A stretch of 64,000 nucleotides of DNA from CAVVAE01 sp963746185 (lineage in GTDB: Bacteria; Actinomycetota; Actinomycetes; Propionibacteriales; Nocardioidaceae): positions 558,001 to 622,000 of the forward strand of contig CAVVAE010000001.1 in NCBI GenBank assembly GCA_963746185.1, given 5' to 3'. This document shows, in pieces, positions 16,987 to 25,354 of the stretch (positions are counted from its first letter, which is position 1; every line of letters starts with the position of its first letter). Position numbers and translations under genes: made by a program. The notes below the pieces were generated by a model, which saw nothing but the letters and a program-made list of their open reading frames with translations, did not search any database and was not told where the DNA came from.

Positions 16987-18627
16987 ATGGTTGGTAACAC
17001 AAAGAAATGGCTTGCGGTAGGGGGAGCAGCGACCCTGCTACTCGCTGTCGCAGCCTGCGGATCGAACAAGGACGACGACGGAGGCGACGGCGGAAGCGGT
17101 GGCGCCGCGAACGTGGCGGGTGACCCGATCACCATCGGCACGACCGACTCGGTGACCGCGCTCGATCCAGCCGGATCGTACGACCAGGGCTCATCGACGC
17201 TGGAGTACAACCTGTACCAGACGCTGCTGACGATCCCCGCAGGCGAGAACACGCCGCAGGGCGATGCCGCCGAGTCGTGCCAGTACGACGACCCGCAGAC
17301 GTTCACCTGCACGCTCAAGCCCGACCAGAAGTTCTCGAACGGCAACGACTTGACCTCCTCCGACGTCAAGTACAGCCTCGAGCGCGCGATCAACATCGCC
17401 GACCCGAACGGTGCCGCGATCTACCTGTTGGGCAGCATTGGCGAGCCCGACAAGGATGGCGTGCTGCAGGTGACCCCCGATGCGATCGAAACTCCCGACG
17501 AGTCGACCGTGGTCTTCCACCTCAACAAGCCCGACACGACCTTCCAGTTCGTGTTGACCTACCCAGGTGCTGGCGCGATTGTGGATGAAGAAACCTTCCC
17601 GGCCGACAAGGAGCTCGCCGACGACCAGATCATCGGTTCAGGCCCCTACAAGCTGAGCGAGTACAAGGCCGGTGAGCAGGCAGTCCTCGAGATCAACGAG
17701 GAATACACGGGCGACAACACGGCGCAGGCGCCGCAGGTGCTCGTGTCGTACTACAGCGCCCCGTCGGCGCTCAAGCTGGCCGTCGAAGACGGTGACGTCG
17801 ACATCGCCTGGCGTTCCCTCTCTCCGACCGACCTCGCCGACCTCAAGGACGGTGGCGACGTCACCGTGGCTGAGGGCGACGGTGCCGAGATCCGTTACTT
17901 CGTGTGGGACGTGGCAAGTCCGGTTGGCAAGGACCTGGCCACTCGCCAGGCTGTTGCGCAGGTCATCGACCGCGACGCGATCGCGAGCAAGGCCTACGAG
18001 AACACGGTGACTCCGCTTTACTCGATCGTGCCTCCCGGCTTCCCCGGACAGGTCGACTCGTTCAAGGAGAAGTACGGCGAGCCTGACACGGCTGCGGCCA
18101 AGAAGCTGCTGGACGACGCCAACATCTCGACGCCGGTCGACCTCACGCTCGGCTACACGCCGACGCACTACGGGCCGAACGCTGTCGACGAAGCGACCGA
18201 GCTTCAGCGTCAGCTCGAGGACAGCGGGCTGTTCAACGTGTCCTTGAAGAGCGCCGAGTGGGAGCAGTACCAGACGATCTACAAGGAGGGCGCCTACGAC
18301 CTGTGGCAGCTCGGCTGGTTCCCGGACTTCCTGGACGCTGACAACTACACGTCACCATTCATGGTCGACGGTGGGTTCTTCCAGAACCACTACACCAACA
18401 AGGAAGTGAACACACTCGTCGCCAGCGAGCAGGCTTCTGAAGACCCGGACAAGCGCGCGGCCGACTTCACCAAGCTGCAGGACATCGCAGCCGAAGACGT
18501 GCCGTTCGTACCCAGCTGGGTCGGCAAGAACGTCGCCGTCTACGGTGACGGAGTGGAAGGGGTCGAGGAGACACTCGACCCGAGCTACATCTTCCGCTTC
18601 TGGGTTCTGAGCAAGAACGCCGACTAG
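16987..18627 (+). CDS. Oligopeptide ABC transporter, substrate-binding lipoprotein (SBP family 5)
   Basis: 546 residues. A lipoprotein signal peptide ends LLLAVAACG with the acylated cysteine at 24, followed by an Asp/Gly linker. The body is a family 5 solute-binding protein (DppA/OppA type): YNLYQTLL, KFSNGNDLTSSDVKYSLERA, GSGPYKLSEY and the C-terminal QLGWFPDFLDADNY. It captures peptides or related solutes outside the cell and delivers them to the permease encoded next. The strong hairpin after its stop probably lets it be made in excess over the permease. Confidence 0.93.
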   Translation: MVGNTKKWLAVGGAATLLLAVAACGSNKDDDGGDGGSGGAANVAGDPITIGTTDSVTALDPAGSYDQGSSTLEYNLYQTLLTIPAGENTPQGDAAESCQYDDPQTFTCTLKPDQKFSNGNDLTSSDVKYSLERAINIADPNGAAIYLLGSIGEPDKDGVLQVTPDAIETPDESTVVFHLNKPDTTFQFVLTYPGAGAIVDEETFPADKELADDQIIGSGPYKLSEYKAGEQAVLEINEEYTGDNTAQAPQVLVSYYSAPSALKLAVEDGDVDIAWRSLSPTDLADLKDGGDVTVAEGDGAEIRYFVWDVASPVGKDLATRQAVAQVIDRDAIASKAYENTVTPLYSIVPPGFPGQVDSFKEKYGEPDTAAAKKLLDDANISTPVDLTLGYTPTHYGPNAVDEATELQRQLEDSGLFNVSLKSAEWEQYQTIYKEGAYDLWQLGWFPDFLDADNYTSPFMVDGGFFQNHYTNKEVNTLVASEQASEDPDKRAADFTKLQDIAAEDVPFVPSWVGKNVAVYGDGVEGVEETLDPSYIFRFWVLSKNAD

Positions 18628-18643
18628 CTCCATCGATGAGCCT

Positions 18644-18673
18644 GGGGGAGAGACCCGCGAGGGTCTCTCCCCC
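18644..18673 (+). terminator. Intra-operon hairpin after the binding-protein gene
   Basis: A perfect 13-bp stem (GGGGGAGAGACCC / GGGTCTCTCCCCC) with loop GCGA. No T-run follows, so it may act as an attenuator or as a 3' stabiliser of the upstream message. Confidence 0.7.
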
Positions 18674-18772
18674 AAGCCTTGTCAGAACGCTGCCTACGGG
18701 ACATCCTGTGTGCGTCAACGGTTGCGCGGGGGACAGTGGTGACATGAGGAGCCGCACCAGAGAAAGGGAGAT

Positions 18773-19798
18773 ATGAGCGCGCAGTCGGGTTCACTCCCCA
18801 GATACATCCTGCAACGCGTCCTGTTGGTCATCCCGATGCTCTGGATCCTCCTGACGCTGGTGTTCTTCCTGATGCGGGTCGCCCCCGGTGACCCGATCTC
18901 AGCCGCCCTCGGCGGACGGCTCTCGGAAGAGGAGCTCGACACGCAGCGCCATGCACTGGGGTTGGACAAGCCGATCCTCGTCCAGTACTGGGACTACTTG
19001 AGCTCGGTCTTCCATCTGGACTTCGGGACGACGTTCACCGACAACCAACCGATCCTGCACGTGGTCCGTGACAACGGTGGAGCTACGCTGTCGCTCGTCC
19101 TTTCAGGTTTCTTCGTCGCCATGCTGATCGGGATCCCGCTCGGACTGCTCGCCGGCCGCCTGCGCGACCGGCCCTCGGACGTCGTCATTCGGATCTTCGC
19201 CATCGTCACGTACGCTGCCCCGATCTTCTTCCTCGGACTGCTGGCGCAGATCTACATCGCCCAACCGCTCGGCCTTCCGACGTCGAAGGACGCCGATGCG
19301 CTTACGAAGTTCCTCATCCCAGAACGCACTCACATCCTTGTTCTCGACGCGTTCCTCACCGGCGACGGTGAACTGATCATCGACGTGCTGCAACACCTGC
19401 TCCTGCCGGCGTTCACGCTGGGCCTGCTGATCTGCGGCGTCATCATCCGCGTGATCCGGGTGAACCTCATCCAAACGATGCAGAGCGATTACGTCGAGGC
19501 CGCCCAGGCACGCGGCATCTCCCAGGGCAAGGTGATGCGCAACCACGCCTTCCGCAACGCGCTCATCCCCGTGATCACCGTGGTCGGTCTGCTGCTCGCC
19601 CTGCTGCTGGCAGGGGCGGTGCTGACCGAGACGACATTCAGCTGGCCAGGGATCGGGTTGAAACTCTTCGACTACATCCAGCAACGTGACTACGGCGCGG
19701 TCCAGGGCATCGTCACGATCTTCGCGATCGTCGTGATCATCACGAGCCTGCTGATCGACATCATCAACGCGATGATCGACCCGCGAGTGAGGTACTGA
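18773..19798 (+). CDS. Oligopeptide ABC transporter permease (DppB-like)
   Basis: 341 residues with six predicted membrane segments. It opens with a signal-like segment (YILQRVLLVIPMLWILL) and carries the EAA loop, EAAQARGISQGKVMRNHAFRNAL, that couples to the ATPases. FSWPGIGLKLFDYIQQRDY is typical of DppB/OppB. AAAGGGAG precedes ATG 18773. It pairs with the next permease, whose ATG overlaps this stop by one base. Confidence 0.93.
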   Translation: MSAQSGSLPRYILQRVLLVIPMLWILLTLVFFLMRVAPGDPISAALGGRLSEEELDTQRHALGLDKPILVQYWDYLSSVFHLDFGTTFTDNQPILHVVRDNGGATLSLVLSGFFVAMLIGIPLGLLAGRLRDRPSDVVIRIFAIVTYAAPIFFLGLLAQIYIAQPLGLPTSKDADALTKFLIPERTHILVLDAFLTGDGELIIDVLQHLLLPAFTLGLLICGVIIRVIRVNLIQTMQSDYVEAAQARGISQGKVMRNHAFRNALIPVITVVGLLLALLLAGAVLTETTFSWPGIGLKLFDYIQQRDYGAVQGIVTIFAIVVIITSLLIDIINAMIDPRVRY

Positions 19799-20739
19799 TG
19801 GCGAAGTTCTTCGATAGCCTCCTCAGCCCGGTCCGGAAGACGACAGGGATCTCGCGCTGGATGTTCGTGGCAGGCATCTTGATCACGTCCATGTTCGTCA
19901 TCTTTGCGATCTTCGCGCCGTGGCTCTCGCGCTACGGCTTCGACCAGTTCCGTTCCGACGGCAAGGACTTCCCACGGGTGGGTCACCCCGGCGGGGCCCA
20001 CTGGTTCGGGACGAACGACCTGTCCCTCGACGTCTTCTCGCACGTCATCTGGGGCTCACGCACCGCGCTCGAGGTCGTGCTGCTCTCGGTCATCGCCTCG
20101 GTGCTGATCGGCGTACCGTTGGGTCTGGCCTCCGGCTACTTCGGTGGCTGGCTTGACCGGATCCTGGTGCTGTTCATGGACACGATCTTCGCCTTCCCGT
20201 CACTCCTGCTGGCCATCGTGTTCGCGTTCTTGTTCACCGACATCATCGGCGGCGGCATCGTCGCTGCGGCTCTGTCGCTGACTGCGGTCTACGTCCCGCA
20301 GTACTTCCGTGTCGTGCGCAACGCAACGCTCAGCGCGCGAGAGGCAACGTACGTCGAGGCGGCGCGGGCGATCGGTGCCCGTGACGGGGCGATTATGCGC
20401 CGCTACTTGTTCGGCAACGTGGTCCAGAGCGTCCCGGTGATCGGCACTCTCAACGCTGCCGACGCCATCGGGTTGCTGGCCGCGCTCGGCTTCCTCGGCC
20501 TGGGAATCCAACCCGACGTCGCGGCCGAGTGGGGCTACGACCTGCAGCGCGCTCTCGACGACGCGCAAGCTGGCATCTGGTGGACGGCGCTCTACCCGGG
20601 CCTGGCGATCGTGCTGCTCATCACCGGGCTCACGCTGGTCGGTGAAGGACTTAACGAGACCGTCAACCCGGCCCTGCGTAGGCGACGACTGCTGCCTGTG
20701 GTCATGCCGCCTCGCGAGAAGAAGGAGACCACGCCGTGA
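19798..20739 (+). CDS. Oligopeptide ABC transporter permease (DppC-like)
   Basis: 313 residues. One N-terminal membrane segment (MFVAGILITSMFVIFAIFAP) precedes the extracellular HWFGTNDLSLDVFSHVIWG and the core of five segments. The EAA loop reads EAARAIGARDGAIMRRYLF. GIQPDVAAEWGYDL near the end is typical of DppC/OppC. It forms the membrane channel with the preceding permease. The stop overlaps the ATPase start (GTGA) by 4 bases. Confidence 0.93.
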   Translation: MAKFFDSLLSPVRKTTGISRWMFVAGILITSMFVIFAIFAPWLSRYGFDQFRSDGKDFPRVGHPGGAHWFGTNDLSLDVFSHVIWGSRTALEVVLLSVIASVLIGVPLGLASGYFGGWLDRILVLFMDTIFAFPSLLLAIVFAFLFTDIIGGGIVAAALSLTAVYVPQYFRVVRNATLSAREATYVEAARAIGARDGAIMRRYLFGNVVQSVPVIGTLNAADAIGLLAALGFLGLGIQPDVAAEWGYDLQRALDDAQAGIWWTALYPGLAIVLLITGLTLVGEGLNETVNPALRRRRLLPVVMPPREKKETTP

Positions 20740-21797
20740 CGCTGACCGACGGAGATCCGCAACACACGGTGACCAACAAGCCCGTGATGGACGTGCGCGA
20801 CCTGCGGGTCTGGTACGGCACGACTCGCGGGGCCATCCGCGCGGTGGACGGCGTCTCCTTCGAGGTCGAGAAGGGCGAGACACTCGGTCTCGTCGGAGAG
20901 TCCGGGTGTGGCAAGTCGACGCTAGGACGCGGACTGATGGGCCTGCTCCCGGTCGGGGCCAAGCGTGACGGCGAAGTGCTCTTCAATGGTGAAGACGTGC
21001 TGCGTATGTCGGACAAGATGTCCCGGTCGCTGCGTGGCGCCGAACTGGGGATGATCTTCCAGGAGCCGCTGACCCGTCTGAACCCGCTGATGCGGATCTC
21101 CGAGCACTTTGAGGAGACGATCAAGCAGCACGAACCGGATCTGTCCAAGAAGGAGCTTCGGGAGCGGGCGCTCGAGGTGCTCCGGCTGATGGGGATTCCG
21201 CCAACGCGCTACAAGTCCTACCCACACGAGTTTTCCGGGGGTATGCGGCAGCGCCTGATGATCGCCCTCGCTCTGGTCCTGCGTCCGGCGTTCATCGTCG
21301 CCGATGAACCCACCACTGCTCTCGACGTGCTGGTAGAGGCGCAGATCATCTCGATCCTCAACGACCTGCGCCGCAACTTCGACTCGTCCCTGCTGTTGAT
21401 CACGCACAACCTGGGCATCGTTGCGGAGTCGTGCGACCGGGTTGCGGTGATGTACGCCGGCCGGATCGTCGAGCAAGGGACCATCCTGGAGGTCTTCGGC
21501 AGCCCGCAGCACCCCTACACACGTGAGCTGCTGCGGTCCACCATCAGTCTGTCGACGACCGGGCTCAACTTCATCCCTGGAGCGCCACCGGACCTGGTCG
21601 ACCCTCCCTCGGGGTGCCGGTTCCATCCGCGGTGCCCGCAGGCCATGAAGGTGTGTCTCGACCACGACCCGGTCCTCACGCGTGCGCCGAACGGCACTGC
21701 GGTCGAGTGTTGGCTCTCCGGACCGGACGAGCTCATCCCTGCAGGCGGCACGGAGCCTGCTGAGCGGAAGGAGATCAGCGTTGCCGACGAAGCCTGA
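20736..21797 (+). CDS. Oligopeptide ABC transporter ATP-binding protein (DppD-like)
   Basis: 353 residues. Walker A is GESGCGKST, the signature is FSGGMRQRLMIALA, Walker B is FIVADEPTTALDV and the switch histidine is in LLITHNLG. The C-terminal oligopeptide domain includes the cysteine block GCRFHPRCPQAMKVC. The signature is followed by LMIAL where many members read VMIAM, a minor change. GTG 20736 overlaps the permease stop. It powers import with the next ATPase. Confidence 0.94.
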   Translation: MTLTDGDPQHTVTNKPVMDVRDLRVWYGTTRGAIRAVDGVSFEVEKGETLGLVGESGCGKSTLGRGLMGLLPVGAKRDGEVLFNGEDVLRMSDKMSRSLRGAELGMIFQEPLTRLNPLMRISEHFEETIKQHEPDLSKKELRERALEVLRLMGIPPTRYKSYPHEFSGGMRQRLMIALALVLRPAFIVADEPTTALDVLVEAQIISILNDLRRNFDSSLLLITHNLGIVAESCDRVAVMYAGRIVEQGTILEVFGSPQHPYTRELLRSTISLSTTGLNFIPGAPPDLVDPPSGCRFHPRCPQAMKVCLDHDPVLTRAPNGTAVECWLSGPDELIPAGGTEPAERKEISVADEA

Positions 21798-23076
21798 CCA
21801 GACAACCGACACAGTCACCAGCGATGCGACCGTCGTCGACATCAAGGACCTGTCGGTTCACTTCGAGCTGCAGGGCAGCTCGCTCGCTCGGCTGTTCGGC
21901 CACAGCGTCGGCACCGTCAAGGCGGTCGACGGTGTCAACCTGACGATGCGCAAAGGCGAGGTCGTGGGACTCGTCGGCGAGAGCGGAAGTGGCAAGTCGA
22001 CGCTCGGCAGAGCCCTGTTGGGGCTCGTCCCCGCCACCGCTGGCTCGATCATGTTCGAGGGCACGGACATCGCATCGCTGTCCCGTCGGGAGCTGCGCGA
22101 GATCCGTCAGCACATCCAGATGGTGTTCCAGGACCCGAACGCCGCGCTCAACCCGGCCATGACCGTGGAACAGGCCGTCGGTGACCCGCTGCGGGTGCAC
22201 GGGGTGAAATCGGCGGACGAACGGCGACACCGTGTGACCGACGCTCTCGAACGGGTCGGGCTCTCGCCGGTGGAGCTCTTCATGAGCAAGTACCCGAGCG
22301 ACCTGTCTGGAGGTCAGAAGCAGCGCGTCGTACTCGCGCGCGCGATCATCATGGGCCCGAGCCTGCTGGTGGCAGACGAGCCGATCTCGATGCTCGACAT
22401 GTCGGTCCGTGCCAAGATCCTCCAGCTTATGCTGGACCTGAAGGCTGAGTTCGAACTGACCTACGTCTACATCACGCATGACCTCGCCAGTGCGAAGTTC
22501 TTCTGCGACCGGATCGCGATCATGTATCTCGGCAGGGTTGTCGAGATAGGTGATACTGCCGAGATCTTCGAGAATCCCCGACACCCCTACACGAAGGCTT
22601 TGCTGGCGGCGATCCCAGATCCCGACCCGAGCCGCTCGATGACGCGTGATCTGCTCAAGGGCGAGATCCCCGACGCGGCGCGTCCGCCGTTGGGATGTGC
22701 GTTCCATCCCCGGTGCCCCGCGGCGTTCGACAAGTGCGGCTGGGAGTCGCGTGACCTCGTGGCCACCCTGGAGGGCCACTGGTTGAAGACCGGCATCTCG
22801 ACGTTCGACATCGAACGCAATCAGATTGGCAACCTCGACGAGCTGGCCGAGCAGGACGAAGGACCAGCGGAGCTCAAGACGTCGGGTGATGGTACGCCGG
22901 AGACCCTGGAAACCCTGCTCACTGACGTCAAGCAGGAAAATCCTGACGCACGCTTCTGGACTGGCGTCGACGCGATCGATGCGAACGCGTCAGGCGTCGA
23001 AGTGCGCTTCCACCCAGGGGAGGACCCGCAACTACGCCAAGCCGGCGAGGTCGAGGTCGCCTGCCACCTGTACTAA
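21781..23076 (+). CDS. Oligopeptide ABC transporter ATP-binding protein (DppF-like) with C-terminal extension
   Basis: 431 residues from TTG 21781, chosen because AAGGAG sits 7 bases upstream and homology starts there. Walker A GESGSGKST, signature LSGGQKQRVVLARA, Walker B LLVADEPISMLD and switch ITHDLA are intact. The oligopeptide domain has GCAFHPRCPAAFDKC. After it, about 95 residues continue as an acidic region (DELAEQDEGPAELK, HPGEDPQLRQAGEVEVACHLY), making the protein longer than usual DppF proteins near 330-350. The extension may be regulatory. Confidence 0.92.
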   Translation: MPTKPDQTTDTVTSDATVVDIKDLSVHFELQGSSLARLFGHSVGTVKAVDGVNLTMRKGEVVGLVGESGSGKSTLGRALLGLVPATAGSIMFEGTDIASLSRRELREIRQHIQMVFQDPNAALNPAMTVEQAVGDPLRVHGVKSADERRHRVTDALERVGLSPVELFMSKYPSDLSGGQKQRVVLARAIIMGPSLLVADEPISMLDMSVRAKILQLMLDLKAEFELTYVYITHDLASAKFFCDRIAIMYLGRVVEIGDTAEIFENPRHPYTKALLAAIPDPDPSRSMTRDLLKGEIPDAARPPLGCAFHPRCPAAFDKCGWESRDLVATLEGHWLKTGISTFDIERNQIGNLDELAEQDEGPAELKTSGDGTPETLETLLTDVKQENPDARFWTGVDAIDANASGVEVRFHPGEDPQLRQAGEVEVACHLY

Positions 23077-23123
23077 GGCGCACCCGTTCGCGAGAGGATC
23101 CCGGGACCGCCAAAGACCTCGCT

Positions 23124-23165
23124 GGTTGAGCGTGTCGAAATCACCGGGTCTCGACAAGCTCGACC
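23124..23165. repeat. REP-like inverted repeat
   Basis: GGTTGAGCGTGTCGAAATC-ACC (23124-23145) and GGGTCTCGACAAGCTCGACC (23146-23165) form an imperfect inverted repeat of about 20 bp with no loop. The GGTTGAGC/GTCGAAACC type resembles dispersed palindromes of actinobacterial genomes. It lies between the convergent ABC and RecB genes and could also stop transcription. Further fragments of the pattern extend into the end of the RecB gene. Confidence 0.55.
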
Positions 23166-23177
23166 GCCAAACCTCCG

Positions 23178-24128
23178 TCAGGTGGTTTCGACGCTCGTGT
23201 CGTCCGTGGTCTCGACGGACTTGTCGGGCAGCGGCGGCGGCGTGCCGCCCCAGGCTGGACAGATGGCCTGGTGATCGCACCAGCCGCACAGCACGGACTT
23301 GTTCGGCCGCCATTCGCCGGTGTCGTTGGCGCGTTGGATCGCCTTCCACAACGCCTCGACCTTGCGCTCGGTGGCGAGCAGGTCGCTCTCGTCGGGTTCA
23401 TAGCGCAACATCTCACCGTTGCCGAGGTAGATGAGCTGCAACATGCGCGGGATGATGCCGCGCGTACGCCAGACGACGAGCGCGTAGAACTTCATCTGGA
23501 AGAGCGCCTTGGCCTCGAAGTGCTCGCCGGGAGACTTGCCGGTCTTGTAGTCGACGATCCGGATCTCGCCGGTCGGTGCCACGTCGACCCGGTCGATGTA
23601 ACCGTGCAGCGTGAGGCCGGACTCCAACGTGGTCGCGACATGGACCTCCCGCTCGGCCGGCTCGAGCCGTTGCGGATCTTCGAGGGTGAAGTAGCGCCCG
23701 AGAAGCGAACGACACTGGTCGAGCCAGGTCGCGAGGTCTGGGGTGTCGTCGCCGAACATCTCCGCGAGCTCTGGCTCTTCGGCGACGAGTTGCTCCCACA
23801 CGGGCGGCAACAGCAGATTGGCACGGTCATGCGTGCGATCGGTAGCGGGCAGGTCGAACAGATCCTCGAGCACCTTGTGGACGACAGAGCCACGCACGGC
23901 GTCAACGCTGGGCGCCTCCGGCAGCTTGTCGATCACCCGGAACCGGTAGAGCAGCGGGCAGCTCATGAAGTCGCTCGCCCGGCTAGGGGACAACGAGTTG
24001 GCGCGGGTGAGTCCCTCCAGCGCGTCGACCACCTCGTGGGCAGCCTCCGACGCATCGTCGGAAATGGCATCAGCGTCGACCGCAAGGGTCGCCGCGGCAC
24101 CAGTGAGGGGGCCGATAGGGGTACTCAT
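23178..24128 (-). CDS. RecB-family exonuclease with iron-sulfur cysteines
   Basis: 316 residues of the PD-(D/E)XK Cas4/RecB nuclease family. LSPSRASDFMSCPLLYRFR near the N-terminus gives C57; the nuclease core has RGSVVHKVLEDLF and RIVDYKTGK (catalytic Asp and Lys), and the C-terminal C281-xx-C284-xxxxx-C290 completes a probable 4Fe-4S site. Standalone proteins of this type are common in Actinobacteria near the proteasome genes; DNA repair is the likely role. The last residues (KSVETTDDTSVETT) are encoded by repeat-like DNA and may be a read-through tail. ATG 24128 is preceded by a -10 box. Confidence 0.9.
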   Translation of the reverse strand: MSTPIGPLTGAAATLAVDADAISDDASEAAHEVVDALEGLTRANSLSPSRASDFMSCPLLYRFRVIDKLPEAPSVDAVRGSVVHKVLEDLFDLPATDRTHDRANLLLPPVWEQLVAEEPELAEMFGDDTPDLATWLDQCRSLLGRYFTLEDPQRLEPAEREVHVATTLESGLTLHGYIDRVDVAPTGEIRIVDYKTGKSPGEHFEAKALFQMKFYALVVWRTRGIIPRMLQLIYLGNGEMLRYEPDESDLLATERKVEALWKAIQRANDTGEWRPNKSVLCGWCDHQAICPAWGGTPPPLPDKSVETTDDTSVETT

Positions 24129-24135
24129 GCTTGTA

Positions 24136-24141
24136 AGGCTA
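24136..24141 (-). promoter_or_regulatory. -10 box TAGCCT, leaderless start of RecB gene
   Basis: Minus-strand TAGCCT lies 7 bases before ATG 24128, only 23 bases from the opposite box at 24165. Confidence 0.5.
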
Positions 24142-24164
24142 GATCAGGGCACCGACAGACCAGA

Positions 24165-24170
24165 TAGCGT
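24165..24170 (+). promoter_or_regulatory. -10 box TAGCGT, leaderless start of M50 protease gene
   Basis: TAGCGT is 6 bases before GTG 24177 with no ribosome site between. Confidence 0.5.
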
Positions 24171-24176
24171 TGAGGG

Positions 24177-25322
24177 GTGAGTCTCCCGTCGCATCGTTCG
24201 TCACCGGCATCGCCTCCGCCACCGTCGGGGACGTTTCGGCTGGGCCGGGTTGCAGGGATCGACATCACGGTTTCGAACTCGTGGTTCCTGATCGTCGGGC
24301 TCATCGCGGTGGTGATGGCGCCGCGGATTCAAGACACCGAGCCTGACATCGGAGCCTGGGCGTACGTCGCTGGAGTGGCGTTCGCCGTCCTGCTCTACGG
24401 GTCCGTTCTGCTGCACGAGATCTCCCACGCCCTCGCTGCGCGTGCGTTCGACATGCCCGTCAGTTCGATCAACCTGCACTTCCTCGGCGGTGCGACGGAG
24501 ATCGAAGGAGAAGCCGAGACGCCTTGGCGCGAGTTCGTCATCGCCGTCGTCGGGCCTCTTACGTCAATTGCTGTCGGCGCCGCCGCCTGGTTGGCGTTGG
24601 ACCTCTTCGAACCAGGTTTGCTTCGCTTCACCGTCGCGTCGTTGGCGGGCGCGAACATCGTGGTCGGTGCACTCAACCTGGTGCCGGGACTCCCGCTCGA
24701 CGGCGGACGGGTGCTCCAGTCAGCGGTATGGGCCGTGACCAAGCGTCGTACGACGGGGGTCATCGTCGCGGCGTGGGGTGGTCGGCTCGCTGCGATCGCC
24801 GCCGTCAGCTATCCCGTCCTGATGCCCGCCTTCGGCCAGGAGCCGGACGTCATCGACTTCTTGCTCGGTCTGATGATCGGTGCGTTCCTGTGGACCGGAG
24901 CCACGCACTCACTGCAGGTGTCGAAGCTACGAACGAAATTGCCCAGCATCGTGGCCCGTCGGCTCGCCCGACCGGCCATCGGTGTCGCGGCCGACCTGCC
25001 GCTCGCCGAGGGCATCCGACGTGCGCAGGAGGCGAAGGCGGGTTCGTTGGTCGTCGTCACCCCCGACGGCCGCCCGACCGGGATCGTCAACGAGGCGGCT
25101 GTGCTGTCGACTCCTCGGGAGCGCCAGCCCTGGCTTCCCGTCGGTGACCTGGCGCGACGGCTCGAGGACGGCCTGCTGCTTTCGGCCAACCTGACGGGAG
25201 AGGCGCTGCTCCGAGCGATGAACAAGACCCCGGCCACGGAGTACGTCCTGGTCGAGGACGACGGCTCGATCTTCGGCGTCCTGGTCACGAAGGACGTCGA
25301 CGCCGCGTTCCGGTTGGCATAA
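24177..25322 (+). CDS. Site-2 protease family protein (M50) with CBS region
   Basis: 381 residues. About six membrane segments hold the zinc site: HEISHALAARAF in the third segment (two His and Glu) and NLVPGLPLDGGRVLQS with the third ligand Asp. The cytosolic C-terminus (about 255-381) reads as paired CBS motifs (AKAGSLVVVTPDGRPTGIV, TEYVLVEDDGSIFGVLVTKDV), which often bind adenosyl nucleotides. The architecture is that of Rip3-like actinobacterial intramembrane proteases. The substrate is unknown. Probably read together with trmI or independently, since trmI has its own -10 box. Confidence 0.92.
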   Translation: MSLPSHRSSPASPPPPSGTFRLGRVAGIDITVSNSWFLIVGLIAVVMAPRIQDTEPDIGAWAYVAGVAFAVLLYGSVLLHEISHALAARAFDMPVSSINLHFLGGATEIEGEAETPWREFVIAVVGPLTSIAVGAAAWLALDLFEPGLLRFTVASLAGANIVVGALNLVPGLPLDGGRVLQSAVWAVTKRRTTGVIVAAWGGRLAAIAAVSYPVLMPAFGQEPDVIDFLLGLMIGAFLWTGATHSLQVSKLRTKLPSIVARRLARPAIGVAADLPLAEGIRRAQEAKAGSLVVVTPDGRPTGIVNEAAVLSTPRERQPWLPVGDLARRLEDGLLLSANLTGEALLRAMNKTPATEYVLVEDDGSIFGVLVTKDVDAAFRLA

Positions 25323-25340
25323 ATGGCTGCGCCTTCGCAC

Positions 25341-25346
25341 TAGGCT
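25341..25346 (+). promoter_or_regulatory. -10 box TAGGCT before trmI
   Basis: TAGGCT is 8 bases before ATG 25355; a leader of at most a base or two is expected. Confidence 0.45.
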
Positions 25347-25354
25347 GAGCCGCC

